Assembly: GCF_000381905.1 (NCBI RefSeq) | Contig: NZ_KB907249.1 | Span: 62,001-126,000 of the forward strand | Direction: 5' to 3' | Source of the DNA: Paenibacillus fonticola DSM 21315 | GTDB lineage: Bacteria > Bacillota > Bacilli > Paenibacillales > Paenibacillaceae | DNA: 64,000 nt | Part shown: positions 22,928 through 31,168 of the stretch, one piece after another | Layout of the letters: the number at the start of each line of letters is the position of its first letter | How positions within the stretch are numbered: position 1 is the stretch's first letter | Program-made: the position numbers and the translations under genes | Notes under the pieces: generated by a model | Seen by the model: only the letters and a program-made list of their open reading frames with translations | Databases searched by the model: none | Told to the model about the DNA's origin: nothing

Positions 22928-24215
22928 CAGAGTACTGATCTTGGGAACCGGGCAGGTTACCGTTCAATTGGCTGTCTTGTTTAAAAACCGCTTCAATGCT
23001 CATATCGGCATCGTTGGGCGGGAATCTATCCGGTCGGAGCAGTTCTTTGCTGCTCTTCTGCAAAGTAAGGGGGTTGTATCCGCGGCGGTCCAAAATGAAC
23101 AGCATCGGCTGCTGGAAGGGGAATGCGCAATCGATGAATTATTCCATGCTTATGAGGCTGCCACAGGTGAATGGGATACGTTGGTTATGGCGGTAACAAC
23201 GGATGCTTATCTTGAAGTGCTGCGTCAACTGGATGCGGATCTGTGGAAGCATGTGAAGTGCATCGTTCTCATCTCGCCGACCTTCGGTTCCAACAGCCTG
23301 GTTCGCCATTATATGGAGGCCAATCATTGCGATACCGAGGTCATCAGTTTTTCTACATATTTGGGCGATACCCGCTGGAGACATGGCAAACCATCGTGTG
23401 ACGTAATCACGACCGGGATAAAAAGGAAGCTTTATATCGGTTCTACCGAGGCTTCTTCCAGTAACGTCGGAATGCTATGCGAGCTTTTCATACAACTGGG
23501 CATTCAATTAGAAGTCATGGTTACTCCTATCGAAGCGGAAACGCGGAACATATCCCTTTATGTTCATCCGCCCCTCTTTATGAATGATTACTGTTTAAAC
23601 GAGGTGTTTCAAGGAAGCCCTATCAAAAAATACGTATACAAACTGTTTCCAGAAGGGCCGATTACACCATCCTTGATTCGTGACATGCTGACCGGCTGGA
23701 AGGAAATGACCCGCATCACTGAAAGTCTGAAGTTAAAAGGGATGAACCTGCTCTGCTTTATGACGGATGACAATTATCCAGTCAGGCCGGAAAGCCTATC
23801 GCGGGACGATATCGACAACTTTCTTCATTTGGAACCGATTCATCAAGAGTATTTGTTATATATCCGGTATGCGTCGCTGCTGATCGATCCATTCTCCGAG
23901 CCGGATCAAGATGGAAAATATTTTGATTTCTCTGCGGTTCCCATTTCACAAATCTATATAAATAAGGAAGGGAAATGGGATATTCCGCGAATGCCGAAAG
24001 AAGATTATTATCGGACCAAAATCATACAGGGCATCGCAAAATTTATAGCTGTACCCTGCCCGACGATCGATCGGTTTATTGCTGCCTACGAAAGCAAACT
24101 TAGGATAACGGCAAAGATGCTGCAGGGAGAATCGCTATCGGACGCATTTGCCATTCGAAGCTTCGAAGAAGATTTAAAAATGATCTGCAGTGAAATTTCA
24201 AAAGATATGAAGTAA
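22914..24215 (+). CDS. cntM: Opine dehydrogenase CntM (staphylopine dehydrogenase type)
   Basis: This 433-residue NAD(P)H-dependent enzyme joins the CntL product to an alpha-keto acid, completing the metallophore. The start chosen is the ATG behind AAGGAGG, inside cntL. The N-terminal Rossmann motif is RVLILGTGQVTVQLA. Further family segments are VLISPTFGSN, SFSTYLGDTRW, SLYVHPPLFMNDYCLNE and YKLFPEGPITPSLI. The Asp of LGDT is residue 152; from memory the S. aureus enzyme has Asp150 at this point, where Asp favours pyruvate and Ala (P. aeruginosa) favours alpha-ketoglutarate. That would predict a staphylopine-like product. The alignment is by eye. Confidence 0.9.
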   Translation: MSGFNRVLILGTGQVTVQLAVLFKNRFNAHIGIVGRESIRSEQFFAALLQSKGVVSAAVQNEQHRLLEGECAIDELFHAYEAATGEWDTLVMAVTTDAYLEVLRQLDADLWKHVKCIVLISPTFGSNSLVRHYMEANHCDTEVISFSTYLGDTRWRHGKPSCDVITTGIKRKLYIGSTEASSSNVGMLCELFIQLGIQLEVMVTPIEAETRNISLYVHPPLFMNDYCLNEVFQGSPIKKYVYKLFPEGPITPSLIRDMLTGWKEMTRITESLKLKGMNLLCFMTDDNYPVRPESLSRDDIDNFLHLEPIHQEYLLYIRYASLLIDPFSEPDQDGKYFDFSAVPISQIYINKEGKWDIPRMPKEDYYRTKIIQGIAKFIAVPCPTIDRFIAAYESKLRITAKMLQGESLSDAFAIRSFEEDLKMICSEISKDMK

Positions 24216-24235
24216 TGTCTCTGGGAGGAAATGAT

Positions 24236-25840
24236 ATGAGAAGGACTATGTTTAAATTATTGTCAGCAGTAGTGCTCTTGGCAGTACTGCTAGCTGGCTG
24301 CAATGGCGGGGCTGCTGAAAAGTCAGAGTCGACCGGCAGCGCTCAAGAACTGGTGTACGCTACCGCCAAAGATATTAACGATATGAACCCGCATCTGTAT
24401 CCAGGCTCCATGCCAGCCCAAGGGATGGTCTACGAGTCGTTGGTAGAGCATACGAAAGAGGGGATCAAGCCGCTTCTGGCCGAATCATGGGACATTTCAG
24501 AGGATGGGAAGGAATATACGTTTCGTCTAAGAAGGGACGTGACATTCCATGACGGAGAGCCCTTTAATGCAGAAGCTGTAAAGAAAAACATTGAAGCCGT
24601 ACAGAGCAATGCAGGCAAACATTCCTGGATCAAGCTGTCGACCAAGCTGTTGAGCTGCGATATCGTGGATGATTATACCGTTAAGCTGGTGTTGTCGGAG
24701 GCCTATTATCCGACTTTGGTTGAATTATCCATGACCAGGCCTTATGTGTTCATATCGCCTAAAGATTTCATCAACGGGGGAACCAAAGATGGGGTTAACG
24801 GTTACAACGGTACAGGGCCCTACAAGCTTACTGAACATAAAATCGATCAGTATGCTGTGTTTGAGGCCAACGAAAATTACTGGGGCGGCGCGCCTAAACT
24901 GAAAAAGGTGATTTCGAAGGTTCTCCCTGCTGGCGAAACGACATTGCTGGCCTTACAAAAAGGAGAAATTAATTTTGTGTTTACAGATGACCGTGGCACG
25001 GACAGCATCGATGTGGAAGCTATAAATAAATTGGCCGCTTCAGGCAAATACCAGATTATTCGAAGCGAGCCGATGAATACGAAAATGATCGTGGCCAACA
25101 GCAGCAGAACGGACAGCCCGGTGCATGACACGGCGGTTCGTGAAGCCATCTGGTATTCGATCGATAGAGATACGATCAGTAAACAAATCTTTGACGGTAC
25201 GGAAAAGCCGGCAAATACGCTGTTCTCCTCCAATGTCAATTATGCCAATGTGGAACTAAAACAGCGGGACTATGATTTGAATGCGGCGGCTGCACGCCTG
25301 GAGGAGGCAGGCTGGATTCTGGAAAAAGGCAGCGAGCTTCGAACGAAAGGGGAAGCACAGTTAACGCTGAAGCTATATTACGATGTGAACTCATCTTCCC
25401 AAAAAACGCAGGCAGAATTCATACAGAGCGCCTTGAAAAAAATAGGCGTACAGCTGCAGTTGCTCGGCGAAGAGGCCGCTTCTATTGCCAATCGAAGATC
25501 AACGGGAGACTATGATTTGCTCTTCAATCAAACCTGGGGACTGGCCTATGATCCGCAAAGCACGATTGCCGGATTTACGTCCGAAGCATCTTATTACCAT
25601 ACAACAAGCGGCATAGCTCAGGCAGAAGAACTCTATAAAAAAATTGATCAAGTGATGGTATCCGCAGATGAAGCCACACGGAAATCGTTATATGCGGAAA
25701 TTCTGACTCTTGTGCATGATGAAGCTGTTTTTATTCCGATCACCAATGGCAATATTACGGTTGTGGCTCCGACAAGCCTGCAGGGGATCTCTTTCAAGCA
25801 AACGCAGTTTGAACTGCCGTTCGAGCAAATGCACTACTAA
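24236..25840 (+). CDS. cntA: Metallophore-binding lipoprotein CntA
   Basis: This is a 534-residue family 5 solute-binding lipoprotein. The ATG at 24236 follows GGGAGGAA; an upstream ATG overlapping the cntM stop would place that site inside the gene. The signal peptide ends in the lipobox LLAGC, so the mature protein is lipid-anchored outside the membrane. Typical segments are MPAQGMVYESLVEH, YTFRLRRDVTFHDGEPFNA and GTGPYKLTEH. It captures the metal-metallophore complex for the CntBCDF importer. Similar proteins bind dipeptides or nickel, but the gene order fixes the role here. Confidence 0.88.
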   Translation: MRRTMFKLLSAVVLLAVLLAGCNGGAAEKSESTGSAQELVYATAKDINDMNPHLYPGSMPAQGMVYESLVEHTKEGIKPLLAESWDISEDGKEYTFRLRRDVTFHDGEPFNAEAVKKNIEAVQSNAGKHSWIKLSTKLLSCDIVDDYTVKLVLSEAYYPTLVELSMTRPYVFISPKDFINGGTKDGVNGYNGTGPYKLTEHKIDQYAVFEANENYWGGAPKLKKVISKVLPAGETTLLALQKGEINFVFTDDRGTDSIDVEAINKLAASGKYQIIRSEPMNTKMIVANSSRTDSPVHDTAVREAIWYSIDRDTISKQIFDGTEKPANTLFSSNVNYANVELKQRDYDLNAAAARLEEAGWILEKGSELRTKGEAQLTLKLYYDVNSSSQKTQAEFIQSALKKIGVQLQLLGEEAASIANRRSTGDYDLLFNQTWGLAYDPQSTIAGFTSEASYYHTTSGIAQAEELYKKIDQVMVSADEATRKSLYAEILTLVHDEAVFIPITNGNITVVAPTSLQGISFKQTQFELPFEQMHY

Positions 25841-25867
25841 TCCATCTTAATAAAAAGGGGGATGGCT

Positions 25868-26800
25868 GTGGGCGCTTATATCATCAAACGGGCAATTATC
25901 TCGGTTTCATTGCTAGCGATTATTTCGTTTGTAACATACGGACTAAACTTTCTATCTCCATTAGAACCGGCCCAATTGGTCTTGCAGGCGCAGGGCGTTC
26001 CGAACATCACCGTTGAGTTAATCGCAGAAACGAAAGCATCGTTAGGGATGGATCAGCCCTTCCTGGTTCAATATTTTGATTGGCTGACATCCTGCCTGCA
26101 GCTTAATTTCGGCAACTCCTACGTTTCGGGAAAACCGGTCTGGTCCCTCTTAGGTCCAGCTCTTCTTCATACGCTGCAGCTAACTTTGGTTTCTGTTGCA
26201 GGCATCATCTTGCTGTCGATTGGATTTGGAGTCATTTGCGCGCTGCGGGAAGGAGATTTGCTCGATAAATCGGTCAGAGGAGTGCTGTTTGTCCTAGCCT
26301 CGATGCCTGCTTATTTACTGGCAACTTTGATGATCTGGTATTTCTCGGTCCAGCTGGATTTGCTGCCAACAAGCGGTATGACTTCTTACCGCAGCTATCT
26401 ATTGCCGGCGTTGGTAATCACGCTCAATTATGCGGGCATTTATTTCAGGATCATCCGCAGCTCGATGTTAAGTCAATTAAATGAAGATTATGTCTTGTAT
26501 GGCAGGGCCTGTGGCCTGCCGGAGAGAACGATAACGCTGCACATTTTAAGGAATTCCCTGCAAGTAGCCGTTTCAGTATTTTGCATGGCGATTCCCACAA
26601 TTTTGGGGAGCACAGTTGTCGTAGAAAATATATTTGCATGGCCTGGATTAGGGACGCTGACCGTCAATTCGATTTTAGGCAGGGATTTTCCAATCATTCA
26701 AGCTTATGTCCTGGTATTGGCCGCGGCTTTTGTGTTGTTCAACATGCTGTCTGATTTGCTGGGTGCGGCGTTGAACCCTAAATTAAGGAAGGAACTCTAA
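25868..26800 (+). CDS. cntB: Metallophore ABC importer permease CntB
   Basis: This 310-residue Opp/Nik-type permease has about six membrane helices. The N-terminal segment (YIIKRAIISVSLLAIISF) and the cytoplasmic EAA-type loop around YGRACGLPERTITLHILRN are typical. The AAAGGGGG site lies 7 bases before a GTG at 25868, which I prefer over the ATG at 25862 that nearly touches the site. With CntC it forms the membrane channel for the metal complex delivered by CntA. Its stop abuts the cntC start. Confidence 0.87.
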   Translation: MGAYIIKRAIISVSLLAIISFVTYGLNFLSPLEPAQLVLQAQGVPNITVELIAETKASLGMDQPFLVQYFDWLTSCLQLNFGNSYVSGKPVWSLLGPALLHTLQLTLVSVAGIILLSIGFGVICALREGDLLDKSVRGVLFVLASMPAYLLATLMIWYFSVQLDLLPTSGMTSYRSYLLPALVITLNYAGIYFRIIRSSMLSQLNEDYVLYGRACGLPERTITLHILRNSLQVAVSVFCMAIPTILGSTVVVENIFAWPGLGTLTVNSILGRDFPIIQAYVLVLAAAFVLFNMLSDLLGAALNPKLRKEL

Positions 26801-27694
26801 ATGAATCTCATCAAAAATATGTGGAAAGACAAGCTGGCTGCCTTGTCCTTAACTGTTATTGCCGCAATTGTTCTTGCAGGTGTGTTTGCCCCGTGGCTTG
26901 CGCCGCATGATCCCCATGAAGTCGATATGGAGCTTCGTTATGCCGCTCCATCCTGGGCGTATCTGCTGGGCAACGATCATTTGGGACGGTGCATAATGTC
27001 CAGATTAATTTATGGAATCCGCCCCAGTGTGCTGTGGGTGCTCGCTGCTCTTGCTGCATCGGTAGGCTTCGGGGGAATATTAGGTTTGATTGCCGGGTAT
27101 TTCAGGGGCATAACGGATGCATGCTTGATGAGAGTTTGCGACGTGATGCTATCATTCCCGGGCTATGTGATGTCGCTTGCGATAGTTGGCATTCTTGGTC
27201 CCGGACTGGAAAATATGATGATTGCGTTTGTGCTGGCGAAATGGGCCTGGTTCGCGCGTATGATCAGAACGTCTGTCATGCAATATGCTGAATCCGATTA
27301 TGTTAAATTTTCAAAAGCGATTGGTGTCAGCGACACTCGAATTATCATGAAGCAAATCGTCCCGGTTGCACTTCCGGATATTGCGGTAGTCTCCAGTAGT
27401 TCCTTTGCCTCGATGATTTTGCAAATCTCAGGTTTTTCCTTTCTGGGCTTAGGCGTTCAAGCGCCTCATGCAGAATGGGGGATGATGTTGAATGAAGCAA
27501 GATCGGTCATGTTCTCGAGACCCGAGCTGATGCTTGCGCCCGGTTTAGCCATCGTCATTGTCGTAATGGCTGTTAATTTCCTGTCTGATGCGCTGCAGGC
27601 GGCGCTGGATCCTAAACTGCTTCGTTCGAAGCCGCAGCCTCAGCGTCAGGAATTTTCTCGTACGGCCAAGCTGAGAGGAGAAGAGGTGGCCTAA
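26801..27694 (+). CDS. cntC: Metallophore ABC importer permease CntC
   Basis: This 297-residue permease is of the OppC/NikC type. The N-terminal helix is followed by the usual WLAPHDPHEVD and LLGNDHLGRCIMSRLIYG segments, and the coupling loop reads YVKFSKAIGVSDTRIIMKQ. Five to six helices are visible. AAGGAAGGAACTC precedes the ATG, which directly follows the cntB stop. It pairs with CntB. The C-terminal tail is basic and soluble. There is no sign of disruption. Confidence 0.87.
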   Translation: MNLIKNMWKDKLAALSLTVIAAIVLAGVFAPWLAPHDPHEVDMELRYAAPSWAYLLGNDHLGRCIMSRLIYGIRPSVLWVLAALAASVGFGGILGLIAGYFRGITDACLMRVCDVMLSFPGYVMSLAIVGILGPGLENMMIAFVLAKWAWFARMIRTSVMQYAESDYVKFSKAIGVSDTRIIMKQIVPVALPDIAVVSSSSFASMILQISGFSFLGLGVQAPHAEWGMMLNEARSVMFSRPELMLAPGLAIVIVVMAVNFLSDALQAALDPKLLRSKPQPQRQEFSRTAKLRGEEVA

Positions 27695-27700
27695 TTTCCA

Positions 27701-28522
27701 ATGAACATTCTGAAAGTGTCCAATTTGCGGGTATGGGATGAGTTGACCGGGCAAGTGATTGTTCCAAACAGCTCTTTCCATATCAAGCAGGGGAACTGCT
27801 TGTCTATTGTGGGAGAAAGCGGGAGCGGGAAGTCCATGACTTGCAGAGCGATCATGAGATTGAACCGGGGCAGCATCCGTCAATCCGGGGATATTCTGTT
27901 TCGCGATGTTAACTTAGCGGAGCTTTCCGACAAAAAAATAAGGAGCTTGCGCGGAAAACACCTGTGCATGATCATGCAGCATGGCATGCGGGCTTTTGAT
28001 CCTTCATGCGTCATCGGCGTGCATATTCGGGAGACGCTTGCGCAGCATTACGGCTTAAACCGAAGCGAAAGCGAAGCCAGAATGATAATAGCGATGGAAA
28101 GCGTGAGGTTGAAGGATCCGGCTCAGATCATGAATAAATACCCTCATCAGCTGTCAGGGGGGATGCTGCAGCGGATTATGATAGCGTTAGCGATTGTCCT
28201 AAAGCCGGATTTGATTATTGCCGATGAACCTACAACAGCGCTAGATGCCATTTCCCAATATGAGGTCGTTGAACAACTGCTGGAATTGCGGTCCCGAATG
28301 GGTTGCGCCATCATTCTTGTTTCACATGATTTAAGGATTGTTCAAAAATTAGCTGACGAGGTTCTAGTCATGAAAGCCGGAGTCATTGTGGAAAGAGGAA
28401 CTGCCCAGGATATTTTTTCTAATGCCCGTCATGAGTACACAAAGTATCTGGTATCCTCCAAATTGGCCTTGAATAAGCATTTTCATAAAGTTATGGGGGG
28501 CACTGGCATTGTTGATCGTTGA
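27701..28522 (+). CDS. cntD: Metallophore ABC importer ATPase CntD
   Basis: This 273-residue ABC ATPase has Walker A GESGSGKS (about residues 39-46), Q-loop near CMIMQHGMRAF, signature LSGGMLQR, Walker B LIIADEPTTALD and the switch histidine in LVSHDLRI. It is one of two ATPases powering CntBC. It overlaps cntF by 14 bases, the same overlap length seen between cntL and cntM. Close relatives are DppD/NikD; the operon position defines the name. Confidence 0.87.
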   Translation: MNILKVSNLRVWDELTGQVIVPNSSFHIKQGNCLSIVGESGSGKSMTCRAIMRLNRGSIRQSGDILFRDVNLAELSDKKIRSLRGKHLCMIMQHGMRAFDPSCVIGVHIRETLAQHYGLNRSESEARMIIAMESVRLKDPAQIMNKYPHQLSGGMLQRIMIALAIVLKPDLIIADEPTTALDAISQYEVVEQLLELRSRMGCAIILVSHDLRIVQKLADEVLVMKAGVIVERGTAQDIFSNARHEYTKYLVSSKLALNKHFHKVMGGTGIVDR

Positions 28523-29252
28523 ACGCATTGAGAAATCCTACAGCAAAGCCGGCAGGTTTTCCGCAGAGAGACATCTAGTGCTTAAGGACATCAGCTTTCA
28601 GTGTAAGCCCGGGGAGTGCTTGGGGATTATCGGGGAAAGCGGCAGCGGCAAATCCACATTGGGACGCTTGTTATTAGGGATCGAAAAACCGGATCAGGGA
28701 ACGATCCGGCTGAAGGGAGAGCCCATCGGGAAGCGAACTACGAGGCAGGGGAACATCAGCGCCGTTTTTCAAGATTACACCTCGTCCTTACATCCCTTTT
28801 ATACGGTAGAACAAACGATGATCGAGCCGCTAAAACTGGTTGCGAAGAGCCGCAAAGATATGCACACCAAGATTGATGTTCTGCTGCATCAAGTTGGTCT
28901 GGATCCGTCTTACCGCAGCAAATATCCTCATGAGCTGTCAGGAGGAGAGGCTCAGAGGGTATGTATTGCAAGAGCCGTATCCATAGAACCCAAGTTTGTT
29001 TTAATGGATGAGGCTGTTAGTTCTTTGGATGGTTCCGTGCAGCTTCAAGTACTTGAATTGCTTAAAAATTTGAAGGCCATTTACGGCATGGGTTACATCT
29101 TCATCACGCATGATATTCAGGCGGCAGCCTACATTTGCGATAGAATCATGATCATTCGAAATGGAAGAATCGAAGAAATCGTTCCAATAGAGCAATTAAA
29201 AGACGTAAAGTCCCCATATGCCAGGAAACTGCTCGACCAGGTGATTACATAA
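28509..29252 (+). CDS. cntF: Metallophore ABC importer ATPase CntF
   Basis: This 247-residue ABC ATPase starts at a TTG inside the end of cntD, about 8 bases after a GGGGGG site. Walker A is GESGSGKST, signature LSGGEAQR, Walker B VLMDEAVSSLD and the switch histidine sits in FITHDIQA. It is the second ATPase of the importer. The order cntA-B-C-D-F-E is the same as in Staphylococcus aureus. A 58-base gap separates it from the exporter gene. Confidence 0.87.
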   Translation: MLIVERIEKSYSKAGRFSAERHLVLKDISFQCKPGECLGIIGESGSGKSTLGRLLLGIEKPDQGTIRLKGEPIGKRTTRQGNISAVFQDYTSSLHPFYTVEQTMIEPLKLVAKSRKDMHTKIDVLLHQVGLDPSYRSKYPHELSGGEAQRVCIARAVSIEPKFVLMDEAVSSLDGSVQLQVLELLKNLKAIYGMGYIFITHDIQAAAYICDRIMIIRNGRIEEIVPIEQLKDVKSPYARKLLDQVIT

Positions 29253-29310
29253 AACTTGTGGACTATTTGCTCATGATGAATAAGCAGGCAAAGGAGGAAG
29301 GAGGAAAAGA

Positions 29311-30513
29311 GTGAAAGGAGCAATGTCCTGGCCGTTTTTGCGGTTATATATTTTGACGCTGCTGTACTTTAGCGCGAATTCCATATTGAATGTGATTATA
29401 CCGTTAAAGGGTGAATCGCTAGGCGCCACCAATGCAACGATTGGCATAATTATGGGCGCCTATTTGTTTACGACCATGGTTTTCCGGCCGTGGGCAGGCC
29501 GGGTGATCCATAGGCATGGACCGATACGGGTGCTGCGGGCCATACTGATTATTAATGGATTGGCCCTGTCCTTGTATGCATTTACCGGATTGGAAGGTTA
29601 TTTTATCGCCAGAATGCTGCAAGGCGTATGCACTGCCTTTTTCTCCATGGCTCTGCAGTTGGGCATCATCGATGCGCTGCCGGATAAGGATCGCTCCCAA
29701 GGGATTTCGCTGTATTCCTTATGCGCAACTCTGCCGGGAGTTATAGGTCCATTGCTGGCTATAGGCATTTGGCAGGCTGGGGACATGAATATTTTTGCCG
29801 TGACAATGCTTGGCATGGCCATTGTTACAGGGGCGTTTGGTTTCAGTGCTGGAATAGCCCCCAAGGAAGAAGCGAATCGTACCGAGATGGAACCGGGAAT
29901 TACGATGATGCAGTCCTTCGGCCAGTTGATTAAAAATGCGCACTTGTTCAAGTGCAGTGTTCTAATGCTGGTGGCTTCCATCGTCTTTGGGGCGGTGACT
30001 ACCTTTATACCGCTATACGCCGTGCAAATCGCAAACGGAAATGCTGCGATATATCTCGTGCTTCAGGCGGGAACCGTAGTCTTGGCCAGATTTGTTTTAA
30101 GGAAGCGGATCCCTTCGGACGGCAAATGGCATGCACGTTTCATGATGGGAATGATGTTAATCCTGGCCGGAGCTTCTCTATGCGTAAGTATTGCCGCAGA
30201 CGTGGGGCCGGTTTTATTCTATGCAGGCGCTGTGTTGATGGGCATAGCCCAGGCATTGCTTTACCCGACTTTAACAACGTATTTATCTTTTGTACTGCCA
30301 CTGTCTAATCGAAATGTGCTGATCGGGTTGTTTATTGCGGCCGCCGACTTAGGCGTATCAATGGGAGGAGTTATTATGGGACCAATCGCGGACATGTTCT
30401 CCTATTCAGCAATGTATATGTTATGTGCGGCATTGGGCGGGGCCATGATTATTTTTGCTTATGATTGGCGTAAGATTATGGTAGACCCGAGTAAAATATC
30501 TACTCGCCAATGA
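29311..30513 (+). CDS. cntE: MFS exporter CntE for the metallophore
   Basis: This 400-residue major facilitator protein has about 12 hydrophobic segments. The start is a GTG well placed after GAAGGAGGAAAAGA. Typical MFS features are the N-terminal LGATNATIGIIMGAYL and the basic loop FRPWAGRVIHRHG between helices 2 and 3. As last gene of the cnt operon it most likely exports the finished metal-free opine, as CntE does in Staphylococcus. A strong terminator follows directly. Confidence 0.87.
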   Translation: MKGAMSWPFLRLYILTLLYFSANSILNVIIPLKGESLGATNATIGIIMGAYLFTTMVFRPWAGRVIHRHGPIRVLRAILIINGLALSLYAFTGLEGYFIARMLQGVCTAFFSMALQLGIIDALPDKDRSQGISLYSLCATLPGVIGPLLAIGIWQAGDMNIFAVTMLGMAIVTGAFGFSAGIAPKEEANRTEMEPGITMMQSFGQLIKNAHLFKCSVLMLVASIVFGAVTTFIPLYAVQIANGNAAIYLVLQAGTVVLARFVLRKRIPSDGKWHARFMMGMMLILAGASLCVSIAADVGPVLFYAGAVLMGIAQALLYPTLTTYLSFVLPLSNRNVLIGLFIAAADLGVSMGGVIMGPIADMFSYSAMYMLCAALGGAMIIFAYDWRKIMVDPSKISTRQ

Positions 30514-30514
30514 A

Positions 30515-30556
30515 GCGAAGCCCGGTTGATATTTCTGATCAACCGGGCTTCGCTTT
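30515..30556 (+). terminator. Terminator of the cnt operon
   Basis: A perfect 16-bp stem (GCGAAGCCCGGTTGAT with ATCAACCGGGCTTCGC) with a seven-base loop begins two bases after the cntE stop. The T-run is short (CTTTA). Confidence 0.85.
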
Positions 30557-30602
30557 ACTGCATTATCCCTGGGAGTCATGGAAGTCCGGTCATGCAAGTT
30601 CA

Positions 30603-30800
30603 CTCACTTCCATCAGTGAGGGATACGGGAAAATATTTCTTGCACAATTAATAAAAGAAGCAAAGAGGATTGGGATAAATAGACTATTGATTACTTGTGA
30701 TGCAGCAAATTTTCGTTCAAGGAGGGTAATAGAAAGTAATAATGAAGTACTTGAACTATCGATTGAGATTACATCCTTTCACTGTAGGTTGGTTGTGTGA
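30603..30800 (+). pseudogene. GNAT acetyltransferase remnant
   Basis: The frame reads GYGKIFLAQLIKEAKRIG, then INRLLITCDAANFRSRRVI, which is the acetyl-CoA-binding half of a GNAT acetyltransferase. The N-terminal half is missing: upstream in the same frame lies only the cnt terminator. The C-terminal end (SIEITSFHCRLVV) also departs from the family. It is a relic and AT-rich like the accessory blocks. Confidence 0.55.
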
Positions 30801-31108
30801 TTTTTAAGCAATTGCACATAACACTATATTAACGCATCAGCGGAATACAAAGGAGCGCTTACCAAAGCGAACAAGTAATAGTTTACCTTTAGGAATAATG
30901 TTGCCTATTCGAAGATAAGCTATTAATATAGGTGTAGGCCACCGCCCTGCAGTCCTTCGCATTTAAATATCTATGCCTGTTTTATCTACTTTCGCCTTGT
31001 TACTCCGTGTAATAATTTACCTTCCCAGCGGGAACAATTGTAATATCTCCAGTATCAATTCCTTCTGAAAGACACTAAGGACATTCATGTTATATATAAC
31101 GAATTATT
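30801..31108. other. Gene-free stretch upstream of the nickel importer
   Basis: No gene is seen. Possible palindrome remnants lie near 30811 (CACATAAC) and 30850 (GGAGCGCTTACC). A perfect 12-base palindrome GTTATATATAAC lies at 31089-31100. A promoter for the nik operon must lie in or before this stretch, but no convincing -35/-10 pair is evident. Confidence 0.3.
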
Positions 31109-31137
31109 CCTTACTTTGCGGTTAAGTAAGGTTTTTT
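31109..31137 (+). terminator. Terminator-like hairpin in the nik operon leader
   Basis: CCTTAC (31109-31114) pairs with GTAAGG (31126-31131), followed by six T residues. It ends only 19 bases before the ribosome binding site of the first nik gene, leaving no room for a promoter between, so it may be a conditional (attenuator) terminator. Confidence 0.6.
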
Positions 31138-31168
31138 GATTGGGATTTTTAAAGATGAGGTGAGATAG

